Assembly: GCA_003254885.1 (NCBI GenBank)
Contig: QANT01006242.1
Location: 1-24,122 of the forward strand
Reading direction: 5' to 3'
From: Purshia tridentata
Taxonomy: Eukaryota; Streptophyta; Magnoliopsida; Rosales; Rosaceae
Length of the DNA: 24,122 bases
In this document: positions 1 through 9,845 of the stretch, piece by piece
Layout: each line of letters opens with the position of its first letter
Position numbering within the stretch: position 1 is the stretch's first letter
Notes under the pieces: model-generated
Database searches by the model: none
What the model saw: the letters and a program-made list of their open reading frames with translations, nothing else
What the model was told of the DNA's origin: nothing
Position numbers and translations under genes: made by a program

Positions 1-640
1 GAGAAGAAGATCTAGAGCTAGGAATTCAACTTCATGGCATAAACCAAACCTTAAGGGTCTGGATGGAACAAGCTCAAACCTCAGGAGGTATTTAAATTTC
101 TTTCTTAAATATATGACAAACTTAAATTCTAGTTGTTATCAACATATACGAGATCATCAAGTAATCATAATTAGAAATAAATAAGTATAATTTGTAAATT
201 AATTAGTTTAGTAAGTAATATTACGAAATTTGCAATAAATTTTTTGGGAATATCCCAACATGACATAAGACTTACGATGGTCCTAGTTCACGTTTTACCG
301 ACTCTAAGAAGATCTAGAGCTAGGAATTCAACTTCATGGCATAAACCAAACCTCAAGGGTATGGATGGAATAAGCTCAAACCTTAGGGGGTATGTAAATT
401 TCTCTCTTAAATATATGACAAACTTAAGTTCTGGTTGTTCTCAACATATATGAGATCATCAAGTAATCATAATAAGAAATAAATAAGTATAATATGTAAA
501 TTAATTAAGTTTGATAAGTTTAGTAAGTAATATTATGAAATGTGCCATAAATTTTTGGGGAATATCCCAACATGGCACAAGACTTACGATGGTCCTAGTT
601 CACATTTGACCGACTCTAAAGAACTAGAAGATTTCATCTT
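1..640. repeat. Two tandem copies of a ~302-312 bp repeat
   Basis: Two directly adjacent copies of the same sequence are visible. Copy 1 runs from the window edge to about 306 and copy 2 from about 306 to 618. The landmark GATCTAGAGCTAGGAATTC occurs at 9 and again at 311, and ACTTACGATGGTCCTAGTTC occurs near the end of both copies. The copies differ by scattered substitutions and a ~10 bp indel around 500-515. Copy 1 is cut by the window edge, so the true copy number is unknown. Short reading frames inside are not conserved between copies, so no protein is called. It could be a satellite-like array or part of a larger element. Confidence 0.85.
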
Positions 641-1240
641 CGCTTTCATCTTTTTTTTTTAATTAGAATACATATAAAATTACTGGTAGGATCATAGTAT
701 ATCCCCTTTGTTACACATAATATTTTATCTTCATTCTCTATAGGACAAATTTTTAATCAGTAATTAATTTCATATCATTATGCCACATTCATAAAATAAG
801 ATTATCGATCTCTACGTGGATTCGTAAGTTTGTAATAAAAATGCATACAAATAAGTAGAGTACTATTGAACTATTAGGGTGTTCTTAATCCTATTAGGTA
901 TAACATAAAATATAAGACCATATATACTTGTCATTAGAAATTGAACAATCATCATCATCTCTAAAGTCGCATAGAGTTACGTAGAATAGCTAGTAAAAAT
1001 TAGTTGAAAAAATTAATTACGTGGTGAGTATAGTTGTATGATTGTTTTAGAGAGAGAGCTTAAAGATGAAGTGATTCCTACTAGAAGTATAATTGATTAT
1101 ATATGTTTTTAATTAATTTTTATATAGGTGTATATAATTAAAAAGGAAATGTTTCATACCTTTGTTTTCTTTTTCAAACTACATATTGTCGCCCTCCAAA
1201 AAAAGGATTATGAGTTATATCAAATTTATGAGGGAGAGAT
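641..1240. other. AT-rich stretch without recognisable genes
   Basis: This stretch is AT-rich, with a T-run near 650-660. No coding region, RNA gene or element terminus could be recognised here. Reading frames are short and of low complexity. Confidence 0.5.
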
Positions 1241-1443
1241 TACCTTACTTCATATATACAATGTCTGCTACTTAGCTATGAATGCTTGGTCGAAAGTGCT
1301 CAAGTCATAGTGACTGTAGACTTATTCGTAAATATCCCACAAGAAACAAGTTTTTGGGTTTAACTTATAATGTTTTTGAATTAACATTAAGACAATTCGA
1401 AGAGTCGCCTATTTTTTGGGCCTGATTAATTGCAAGAATACCA

Positions 1444-1469
1444 ATATATATATATATATATATATATAA
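1444..1469. repeat. (TA)n microsatellite
   Basis: Thirteen or so uninterrupted TA units. Confidence 0.95.
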
Positions 1470-1584
1470 TTGTAATAAAAAAGAAACAACCGTACCTTGG
1501 ATAGGAATAGGGGAGAAAATGTCTGGTTAGAAGTTGTCCAAGAGCATCTGGGTGCTGGTTGGTTTCTCTATTAGATGCTGATAT

Positions 1585-1610
1585 GTGATAGGTGATAGGT
1601 GATAGGTGAT
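1585..1610. repeat. (GTGATAG)n heptamer tandem repeat
   Basis: The heptamer GTGATAG is repeated about 3.7 times without interruption. The run is short and appears to be a replication-slippage repeat. Confidence 0.9.
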
Positions 1611-1811
1611 ATGTATATCGAATTTAGTAGGGAAGGATTACCTAATACAATGTCCACCACTTAGCTATGAATGCTTGGAAGAAAAGACGCAGGTTATAGT
1701 GGCTGCAGACATACATACCACTAGAGATATTCGCAGAGATTCTATAAGAAAAAAGTTATACAGCTATGAGATGGGTCTTATAAGGTTAGTGGAAGTTATA
1801 TAGCCTAACTA

Positions 1812-2110
1812 ATGCGAAATTGGAAAGTAAGTGTTTTGGTAGATCAATCTAGTCCAATGGTCCAACTTTTTGAAAAGAATAGGGAAAACGTGTCTGAGCT
1901 TCTTATAGACTTTGGGGAAAATGTAATCAAGCTTCTTGTAGAGGTTAGGGCACATGTGACTGAGGATGATTCACCAATAAAGTTTATTGGAGATGTTAGG
2001 CAAGTGAGAGAGGTTACTGAAGAAGTTATGACACATGTGCCTGAGCCTTAGCAAGATATTAATGAAAGACGAGTACAACTACAAATGCGACGACGAATGC
2101 AAAGACGACG
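1812..2110 (+). other. Unidentified short reading frame with internal repetition
   Basis: An open frame of 79 codons (1812-2051) has a fairly normal amino acid composition. A Glu/Val-rich helical stretch is followed past the stop by Arg-rich codons (2073-2125). Two near repeats are visible at the DNA level. A GAAAAYGT..GCTTCTT..TAGA motif recurs around 1882-1914 and 1917-1944, and an ACATGTG.CTGAG motif occurs near 1952 and 2032. I cannot assign a family. It may be a remnant of a transposon-encoded protein or of the duplicated segment just upstream. A real functional gene is unlikely because no splice structure or downstream continuation was found. Confidence 0.2.
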
Positions 2111-2279
2111 ACGTCATAGAAAATGAATAGAGTGATGATGATAATGAGAGACATTTGAGATGGAGAGAATATAATAGGTAGAAATATGATAAAAGATAAT
2201 ATTGTCTTTTATTGGCTCTACCTAAAAAAGGTGATAATATACATGCATATATAATAGAGTTACAATTTGTAGGTGATAA

Positions 2280-2895
2280 TGAATTTAAGGACCCAGTTGA
2301 ATAAGTATATAAAACATTCCAAATAATTTTCTTGTTTCAACTAATTGCCGACATAAATTAGAAACATAAAATGTATTATGGAATTGGAGATAAGAAAGTA
2401 TGTTTATCTCATAAAATACACATTCCATTCTCAAACCAAATAACTTAGCTAGAGTGAAATCTTGAGGCTAGGGTATGTAGAACTTCTTAGCAAGATCACA
2501 TATATGATCATTATTAAATGATCTGAAATTATCTCGAGCATCCAATGATGAGCAAAGAGTAAGAAGTTTCAGTGTAAGGGGTGTAAGTCTAGACTCTAAC
2601 TCAACCAACTGAATGTCTATAATAACGTGCCTAAAATACATTTTCACGATATTAGTGCTCAATTGTATAAAATTCATTTGTTGGCATAAAATTCTTTTTA
2701 ATTTTGTTTGTGATGATCCTAAGTGCATATAGCTCTTTGTACATTATCTTGTTCATTAATTGGATATTTCCATATTGCTTGACATAATCCTAGATCACGT
2801 TCAAGAGCACTAGTCGTAATCTCAATATTTAGATCTAGCTCGACTCTTTGAATCTCAACTCCTTCACTTTGAGACTCGACTCTTTGTGACTCAAA
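2280..2895 (-). pseudogene. Internally deleted hAT transposase (TTF/ZMYM-type) remnant
   Basis: Read on the minus strand, about 2895 down to 2700 resembles the N-terminal region before the TTF-type zinc finger of plant ZMYM1-like hAT transposases. It has a short Asp/Leu-Gly segment, then an I-W-x-Y-P-I-N-E segment and the basic V-Q-R-A stretch. From about 2670 to 2380 the frame instead resembles the C-terminal part of the same family. The segments are ..QLVELESRLTP.., LLTLCSSLDARDNF.SF, LAKKFY, P-Q-D-F-T and L-C-R-Q-L-V-E-T. The central DDE-bearing part is absent, and stop codons interrupt the frame (for example just after KKFYIP near 2468). The pattern is what an internal deletion of an autonomous element leaves behind. 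Family assignment is from memory of typical motifs. Confidence 0.5.
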
Positions 2896-3340
2896 ATAAC
2901 AAATTGGTGTAGATAAAGAAGGGTCGTTTGTCTTCTAAAAATAAGAAAGAATACTTTTTGTTCGCTTTATATAAACTAAAACATATTGGTGATATATTAT
3001 ATAAACATGACATGTAAGGATATTCTACAAAACAAAATTACACAATAGCAACCTATTTTTCTAGTAATTACTTGGTTTCTAAACTTGCACTTTCAATAAT
3101 TAAGATTGAGACTAAAAGAAATTTCATGCCCACATCAACAAATTACATGAGTTTTCCTTGAGTTCCTGAACAATTTGGATAGTCAATTATTGATTCTCAT
3201 TTAATTTTACAAACATTTAAAAGAAAAATTAGAAATACCACAAATATTGCATAAAAATTGAAAAGAATAAATCCCTAAGTGGCTAAGAGAATAAAATATA
3301 AGAGATTGATATATTAGCATAATAGTATTACCTTACATAA

Positions 3341-3364
3341 AGAGAGAGAGAGAGAGAGAGAGAG
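3341..3364. repeat. (AG)n microsatellite
   Basis: Twelve AG units. A long T-run follows at about 3490-3512 and an A-run at 3542-3553. Both minus-strand reading frames covering this part are low-complexity products of these tracts. Confidence 0.95.
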
Positions 3365-3679
3365 TAGTGAGTGATGGAGAGAGGCAGAGAGCATTGAGCG
3401 AGAAAGGATATAAAAGAGACTGATCGCATAGAGGTTTAATTTTTTTGTCAAAACAAATAAAGAGGAACCGACAAGGGGACAAATAAAGCTTTTTTTTTTT
3501 TTTTTTTTTTTTAGGTTGGGCCAAAAATGTAAGTGTAATTTAAAAAAAAAAAATTTGGGGTGGGCTTTAGCCCTCCTAGTCCACAACGTACATGGGTCTG
3601 TCCCTAACTTCTAGAATTGTTTTATATAAAGGTGCGAAATCAAATTAAAAATAAGCATAATGGGATCATCCTAGATTCT

Positions 3680-4420
3680 TAGTATACATATGCTAAGCTT
3701 GCTCCCTAAATATGTGCGTAAGGAATTAATTTGTGTACTAGGAAAAAAGAGAACTAGGAAATTTATATGAAAAATTTGGATTTAATCCTCCTAGAACTTC
3801 TTCTAAAAGTTATGTTACTTCTAGACACCAAAAGAAACAATACTTTGAGATAAAAACATATGATAAAAGATCTAACCATAAAATGTATGTTAGGAAACCT
3901 TACTGAAAGCCTTATGTCAAATAAATTATAAATTTTTTAATAAAAATAAGAAAGGAAAGACTACTATCTCCTATGAATGTGAAAAGCTAGGTCATTTCAA
4001 AAATAAATGTAAGCTAAAGCAAAAAATTAAAAAACTTAATTTAGGTGAAGGATTAGAACATATATAAGCTATTTTGAGATTTATTCACTTTAGACTCTTC
4101 TAATGAAAGATGTGATAATGAAATAATACATATATATATGATGATTTATATTTTTCAGATACTTATTCGATAAGATACTTCGAAGAACAAAGTGATAACT
4201 GTAATAATATATCGTGAGTGTAAATTAAATGAGTCGAGCATTAGTGTCTTAACTAAAGAAGAAAATTTAATATTATAACTCATAAATAAAATTGAAGATA
4301 GAGATGAAAAAGGGACTCATTTAGAAAATCTTATTGAAGTTAATAAACAAAAGCCTAAGCCTCATGAGGCAATTCCCAACCTCAACAATTCTATGATTTT
4401 AAAACAATATAGTCTATATA
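3680..4420 (+). pseudogene. Broken capsid/nucleocapsid-like frame with zinc knuckle (pararetrovirus or retroelement relic)
   Basis: Pieces of one protein are readable in shifting frames. First, about 3690-3760 gives a LPKYVRKEL-type segment. Second, about 3770-3925 gives a basic Lys/Arg/Tyr-rich region. Third, about 3963-4020 gives a CCHC zinc knuckle whose first Cys is Ser (TCC), followed by C-E-K-L-G-H-F-K-N-K-C. Fourth, about 4213-4340 gives a region with SVLTKEEN and INKIED. Stops and frameshifts separate them, for example stops at about 3926 and 4066 and a shift near 4213. The order (basic patch, knuckle, acidic/helical tail) fits coat proteins of Caulimoviridae and related retroelement Gag proteins. 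No protease, reverse transcriptase or RNase H of this element is seen nearby. It is non-functional. Confidence 0.5.
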
Positions 4421-4435
4421 GAGGGAAATTCCATT

Positions 4436-4471
4436 AAGAGATCCCTGAAATAATTATTTAAGGAATCTCTT
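4436..4471. repeat. Short inverted repeat (11-bp arms, one mismatch)
   Basis: Arm AAGAGATCCCT at 4436-4446 pairs with AGGAATCTCTT at 4461-4471 across a 14-base AT-rich loop. It lies immediately after the broken capsid-like frame and could mark the edge of a separate non-autonomous element. Confidence 0.6.
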
Positions 4472-4744
4472 GTAAAGCCCATTACACATTATATTTTGAT
4501 AATAAGAACCATCTAATCATTAGGTAAATTAGAAATCATTTAACCGCTTGATTAAATGGTCATTATTCCAAGTAATTATTGAAAATCTTTTATTCGTCTA
4601 TTTTTTTAAATTAAAATTAGATATCTTATTGATTTTCGATTATCTAATTGGTTGTAGAGATGATTTTTAAATTTAGATTAAAAAATAGACGGCTTGGATA
4701 GTTGAAATATAATATTAGTAGGACTCGAGGGATAATTTAATAGG
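4472..4744. other. AT-rich intergenic DNA, no gene seen
   Basis: No coding potential was recognised. A few short motifs such as AACCGCTTGATTAAATGGTC look like dispersed-repeat sequence, but no ends could be defined. Confidence 0.4.
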
Positions 4745-5295
4745 AATAATGGCAATGGTATGGGTGGGGATGGGTATGCCACCTTCATACCCATATCCAA
4801 ATTTTTTTTGCCCCCATACCATTCCCCAATCCCCAAATTTTTCAATTCAGGATTCCCCATATCCATATCCACAGGGAATGGAATTCCCATATCCATATCA
4901 AATATCTGAATCCACCCTATTAATTAATTTTTTTAAAATTATAACAAATAAGTTTTACTTTAAAGGCACATAATATAGTTAAAAAAAAATTTTCATATTT
5001 TACATACAAAAAAAAAAGATAGTCCAAAACTAGTTCATATATCCAAAATAGTTCAAATCTCAAATATATGACTTAAATCCATAAATACAAAATAGTAACT
5101 AATATTATTATTATTTTTATAATATATTGTTTTTATTATAAAAATAAAAAATATATATTTAATTTGAGGTGGGTTTGGAGATGGGGATTGCAATACCATC
5201 CTTGCTCTATACCTGATAGGGTATTTAAAAAAAATTCCCAAGTCCATCTTATACCTGCCCCGTTTGGTTTGGGTATTCGCGGTTATTCCAACGTT
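4745..5295. mobile_element. GGGTATGG/CCCATATCC-rich non-coding element
   Basis: The left flank (4748-4912) is packed with GGTATGGGTGGGGATGGGTA and repeated CCCATATCCATATCC motifs. The right flank (5165-5290) carries related GGGTTTGGAGATGGGGAT, ATACCTG and GGTTTGGGTATTCG motifs. A strongly AT-rich centre separates them. GC-rich, roughly complementary ends around an AT core suggest a MITE-like element. Exact termini and target duplication were not resolved. The right half is repeated at about 6960-7085 as part of a larger duplication. The two frames that read through the proline/tyrosine-rich motif are artefacts of the repeat. Confidence 0.4.
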
Positions 5296-6807
5296 AAAAT
5301 TTAACATGCAGCCCCCAAAAGCCACATTATACACCATAGGAGAGTATGCGGTGAACGCGTACCTTATACCCTTATGTTTATACCCTATTTTGGCATTGGG
5401 CCGAGTGCACGGTCAGCCCAAGAATGATCATAATACAGCCCAGCCCAAGGTGACAATGTTGATGGAAGTCAGCAAACCAACCTAAGCAGGCCCACGATGG
5501 GAAATCCAGAGCCCAACAAAATGTAGCAGCATGTTTTTAAAGAGAAAATAGGAGTCCAACTAAGGCAAGAACCTAATTGGATTTGAACGCAAATATGGCA
5601 AGTTTGAAGGTGACTTGGGCGTGAAGGATAAGCAAGCCAAGAATTTGAATTCAATTAGGAGAAGGACTTCTTTGAAGGCCCTAGATTTTAACCACTATAT
5701 AAAGAATGCATAATCATGAAGAAAAGCTCTCTACACACATAACCCAATACAACAGCAACTCAAATCTTCTTAGCAAGATCAATCTTCAATTTCTCTCAAG
5801 CCTAACCACAGCCAGTTCAAGTTCTTAGTTCTTAAGAATTTTGTTATTTCTTTTAGCTCTACTAGAATCAGTTCTAGTATTGATTCATTCTTTTTATTTT
5901 ATTTTCATGTTCTTTAGATGAGGTTTGTTGTTAGGACAACCATTGTAACTCGTTTTCGAGATAATCAGTTGATTCACACCTTTAACATTCAAGTTCATAA
6001 TTTTTTTCTTCATCCAATCACTCAAGCACCCACCCATCTGATTTACTATTTCGAGCATACTGTTATTGTTACGCCAAGTAGTTAAAGTTCTTAAGGATCA
6101 AGGCATAAAAGAAAATTTAGACAAGGTGTTTGTTCTTTGCACGTTGCACAGTCATTTGTTTAGAAGTTGGATTTCACGGCGCAATATATCATTCAAGTTC
6201 ATTCAATCACAACCACATTACTTTCTAAAAACCAGCCAGCTTGGTCGTGCAATGGCACGCCCACATTTATATTAAAGAACTACTAGTGTTTTTACTATGG
6301 TTCTTGGCACAATCCTGTCATGAATTTTAAGAAAAACACCTTAAAAATAGGTGAAAATGTTCGGTTGTTATAAGAAAAAAATTTTCAAAGTATTCGGTGC
6401 TGGATATTCGAAAAAAAGTTAGGACACATCCATTGTAAAGAAAAAGTATATATATTATGTGAGAGAGAGAGAGAGAGAGAGTAAATAGTTCACATAAATG
6501 GTTCCCGGTCATATCGATCACTTTCACATAAACAAATCTTTAAGGTAACTATTTTATATCACTTTAACATCCATGTACCACGGCTCAAATTAAGGTATTA
6601 GCTAGGACGAGTAAACAAGCTTCCATAATCATTCCAAACATAAACAAACAAAAATAATTAACCAACCCACAATTTTATTTTATTTTATTTTTTTGTAGAA
6701 AATTAATATATAGAAGGGAAATTTTTGAGTGGTTGTGCACATGAAGGAAAGATAAGTATCCGATTCTTATACCTATTTCAAGCTATACCACACTCTGTCC
6801 ACTGCCT
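5098..6807. repeat. Segmental duplication, copy A (longer)
   Basis: This segment recurs in direct orientation at 6899-8226. Shared landmarks include CATAGGAGAGTATGCGGTGAA (5335 and 7129), CATGTTTTTAAAGAGAAA (5530 and 7322), GTCATTTGTTTAGAAGTTGG (6151 and 7488) and CACACTCTGTCCACTGCCT (6789 and 8208). Copy A has about 455 bp (5562-6016) that copy B lacks. About 90 bp separate the copies. No protein-coding gene is recognised; reading frames are broken differently in the two copies. The GA tract is 21 bp here (6461-6481). Confidence 0.85.
5562..6016 (+). promoter_or_regulatory. Copy-A-specific block with TATA box (LTR- or promoter-like)
   Basis: This block is present in copy A only. It contains TATATAAA at 5696-5703. 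About 30-60 bp downstream is a pyrimidine/adenine-rich leader-like stretch (CTCTCTACACACATAACCC, then CAACAGCAACTCAAATC). Further downstream are T-rich sequences that could serve as a polyadenylation region. The arrangement resembles the promoter and leader of an LTR or pararetroviral intergenic region. No TG..CA ends or primer-binding site were identified, so this is only a candidate. Confidence 0.3.
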
Positions 6808-6898
6808 ATTTGGTAGTCCAATTGAAATATTTTATAGTGTTCATGCTGTTCTAAACAATTATTAAGATTTAGTATTTAATACTAATTTTCTAAATAGT

Positions 6899-8226
6899 GA
6901 CTAGTATTATTATAACATATTTTTAATATTATAAAAATATAAAATATATATTTAATTTGAGGCGGGTTCGGAGATGGGGATTGCAATACCATCCTTGCTC
7001 CATACCCGATTGGGTATTTAAAAAATTTCCCAAATCCATCCCATACCTGCCCCATTCAGTTTGGGTATCCACGATTATCCCAACATTAAAATTTAATATG
7101 CAGTCCCCAGAAGCCCCATTATACACCATAGGAGAGTATGCGGTGAATGCCTACCTTATACCTTTATGTTTACACCCTATTTTGGCATTTGGCCGAGTGC
7201 ACGGCCAGCCCAAGGATTATCATAGTACAGCCCAGCCCAAGGTGACAATATTGATGGAAGTCAACAAACCAACCCAAGCAGGCCCACGATAGGAGATCTA
7301 GAGCACAACAAGATGTACCCGCATGTTTTTAAAGAGAAAGTAGGAGTCAACTATCACTCAAGCACTCATCTATCAAATTTACAATTTCAAGCATACTGTT
7401 ATTGTTAGGCTGAGTAGTTAGAAGTCCTTGAGGATCAAGGTATAAAAAAAAATCTAGACAAAGTATTTGTTCCTTGCTCGCCGCATAGTCATTTGTTTAG
7501 AAGTTGGATTTCACAGGACAATACATCATTCGAGTTCATTCAATCACGACCACATTACTTTCTAAAAACTAGCTAATTTGGTCGTGTAGTGGCACGTTCG
7601 AATTTATATTAAAGAACTACCAGTGTCTTTGCTTTAGTTTTTGGCACAATCCTGCGGTGAATTTAAGAAAAACACCTTAAAAATAAGTGAAAACTCTCAG
7701 TTGTTATAAGAAAAAAATGTCAAGTATTCGGGGCTGGATATTTGGAAAAAAATTAGGACGCATCCATTGTAAAGAAAAAGTAAATATATTATGAGAGAGA
7801 GAGAGAGTATACAGTTCACATAAAATGGTTCCCGGTGATATCGATCACTTTCACATAAACAAGTCTTTAAGGTAAGTAACTATTTTATATTATTTTAACA
7901 TCCATGCACCACGGCTCAAATTAAGGTATTAGGTAGGATGAGTAAACAAGCTTCCATAATCATTCCATACATAAACAAACAAAAATAATTAACTAACCCA
8001 CTTTTTTTGTTTTTTTTCTTTGTATAAAATTAATATATAGAAGGGAAATTTTTGAGTGGTTGTGCACATAGAGGAAAGATGAGTATCCAAGTCTTATACC
8101 TATTTCAAGCTATATATAAAATTAATATATAGAAGGGAAATTTTTGAGTGGTTGTGCACATAGAGGAAAGATAAGTATCCAAGTCTTATACCTATTTCAA
8201 GCTATTCCACACTCTGTCCACTGCCT
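6899..8226. repeat. Segmental duplication, copy B (shorter)
   Basis: Direct repeat of 5098-6807. Most of it matches with scattered substitutions and small indels. The sequence passes from GGAGTCAACT (about 7352) straight to ATCACTCAAGCAC, skipping the 455 bp block of copy A. The GA tract is 15 bp (7793-7807). A 92-bp internal tandem duplication is present only here. Confidence 0.85.
8023..8206. repeat. 92-bp tandem duplication inside copy B
   Basis: Unit 1 is 8023-8114 and unit 2 is 8115-8206. Each contains AATATATAGAAGGGAAATTT and CTTATACCTATTTCAAGCTA. They are nearly identical, differing at one visible site (GATGAGT versus GATAAGT). Copy A has a single unit, so this duplication postdates the larger one. 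Confidence 0.93.
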
Positions 8227-9085
8227 GTGTCTTTTACCTTATTCAGGAGTCCCACTTGTATTCATTCAGATTATTTGAAGATCGATCAATACCATTAAAG
8301 TCTCACTTATGAATTGCTGATAAAATTGAGAAGAAAAAAACTCTATTTTGTTGAGAAAATTCTCTATGACTTTCATGCAAAGTTTTACATCTATATACAC
8401 ATTTATATTAACTAAACAAATGTCTGTACAAGGAAAATTCTTAGTCAATTCCACATATTTTGCCACTAATAGGCTCCAAGATTGTAGGTATAACTTACAT
8501 TAGTCAGTGCAATCTGGTAGCAATTACATCCCAAGATTAATGGTTCCATATTTTGGGATAGAAAGACTCAGATTTAAGATCTTTTCAAATATTAATAAGA
8601 AAAGTACCACTAGAGTTGATGATATCAATTTTTGTTGTTGTTGACTCGCTCCCACAATTAATTTGTACCAATGATTATCCAAATTAAAGAATTGGTATAT
8701 ATAGGTGATCGAAATTAATTACCATCTTCTCAAATTAAACCCAAAAAACAAAATTTTATTCAACAAGTTCGATTATATATGCATTTATTGTCATTTAATT
8801 TTTTTAGAGAGAAGAAACGACTTAATGCAATATTTTTTTATTATAAGAGAAGGAAGAAGGTTTAAATCCGAGTATGTAAGAGGACAGCATTTATTCTCGG
8901 CCAACTAGACTAACTCATTCACGATAGAATGCAATATTTGTGCCATATTTGTTCAATATATATATGTGTTTTAAAGTTCACAGCCATCACTGCTCTGCTT
9001 AATTTGTGTAACTGTAATGTATGTTGGGTTAATGTGGCATAGGATACCTCATAAGTCATACCTGACTTTTTTTATGATGCCAACA
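8227..9085. other. Intergenic DNA, no gene seen
   Basis: AT-rich DNA with only short unsupported reading frames (for example around 8266-8466 minus and 8705-8908 plus). They show no recognisable domain or codon pattern. Confidence 0.45.
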
Positions 9086-9114
9086 ACACCACACCACACC
9101 ACACCACACCACAC
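9086..9114. repeat. (ACACC)n pentanucleotide repeat
   Basis: Nearly six uninterrupted ACACC units. Confidence 0.95.
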
Positions 9115-9771
9115 TTCTTTCTATCTCTCTTGTCCACACTTAATTGGCCCTTTGTTGCCCCACTCTTTTTAGACCATTTCTTTTCTATTTCTTCTCTTTC
9201 TCTCAACTCTCAATTAAGTAATTGCTTAAACTATCATTAATTAGTACTAATACTAATCAAAAGAGTAAAGACAGTACTATAGATGTTGCTGTATTGAAAC
9301 ACTTTCTTTATATAATTCATTTTGGCATGCTTGTCTGGTTCTGTGAGCACTAAAGGTCATAGTAATTATATTATAGATGGAAAATTATTTATTATGGCTT
9401 ATTAATGAGTTAGAAAACAAAGATTATATTACATATAATGTACAATCAGTGAAAGTGGGCTTAGTTGGTTGGTTGATCAAAGGCTGAAAGCTGTAAATTG
9501 CAATAGGTTGTTGTCCCTGCTCCCACAACCAATGTAGAGTGTAATATACAAAGCACAAATCTACCCATCACTGATTCACTGCTCACATTTTTTTTTTGTT
9601 GGAGTTCAAATATAAATATAAATTCTGGGTCCAATTACAAAAAACCCAAGTTTTAAAAAAAGAAAAAAAAATGGTTTAGAGTTAGACAATAGAGAATATG
9701 AAATTCTAAACTCAAACGTAGAAGTTTGAGTTCTAGACCTTATTTTATGACCCGAAATTTTATTTTTTTAA
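9115..9771. other. Intergenic DNA, no gene seen
   Basis: A pyrimidine-rich stretch (9115-9210) is followed by AT-rich DNA with T and A runs. Nothing codes convincingly. Confidence 0.45.
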
Positions 9772-9817
9772 AAGGTTAAATATGAATAATTTGTCAATAT
9801 AATTCATATTTAACCTT
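9772..9817. repeat. Perfect 16-bp inverted repeat
   Basis: AAGGTTAAATATGAAT (9772-9787) and its exact reverse complement (9802-9817) are separated by 14 bases. It can fold into a hairpin. It lies just before a second palindrome at 9846-9923. Confidence 0.9.
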
Positions 9818-9845
9818 AAAAAAATTATTCAAAACAAGGTCATAT

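Larger units (their letters stand above)
1243..1730 (+). repeat. Diverged direct repeat of a short coding-like segment
   Basis: Roughly 1253-1345 and 1640-1730 are diverged direct repeats sharing the core CTTAGCTATGAATGCTTGG. In one frame both encode a similar peptide: LSYECL, then a short variable stretch, then QVIV and a D residue. Conservation of the peptide as well as the DNA suggests a duplicated exon fragment of an unidentified gene or transposon. Neither copy lies in a long open frame. I do not recognise the family. Confidence 0.45.
2280..3607 (-). mobile_element. Non-autonomous hAT-like DNA transposon (minus orientation)
   Basis: The transposase remnant is followed on its 5' side by about 600 bp of AT-rich DNA. 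A GC-richer terminus comes next at about 3552-3607. Read on the minus strand, that terminus starts TTAGGGACAGACCCATGTAC and continues into a GGAGGGCTAAAGCCC stretch, as in plant hAT ends of the 'AGGGGCGGACCC' kind. I could not identify the matching terminus on the left or a target-site duplication, so the left boundary is simply where transposase similarity fades. Poly-T, poly-A and GA tracts lie inside. Confidence 0.4.

Noticed and set aside
1585..1610. Heptamer repeat considered as a CRISPR-like array
   Set aside because: Units are directly adjacent without spacers and the genome is a plant's; it is a simple tandem repeat.
3314..3586. Minus-strand frames rich in Lys, Phe, Ser and Leu
   Set aside because: They are products of the poly-T, poly-A and GA tracts and contain no domain.
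4678..4973. Overlapping frames on both strands with Pro-Tyr-Pro and Met-Asp-Met-Gly repeats
   Set aside because: They arise from the CCCATATCC/GGGTATGG repeat being read in either direction; the pattern belongs to the DNA element, not a protein.
6957..7292. A 111-codon open frame in copy B
   Set aside because: The equivalent frame in copy A is shorter and starts differently. No family resemblance was seen, so it is a chance frame in a non-coding repeat.
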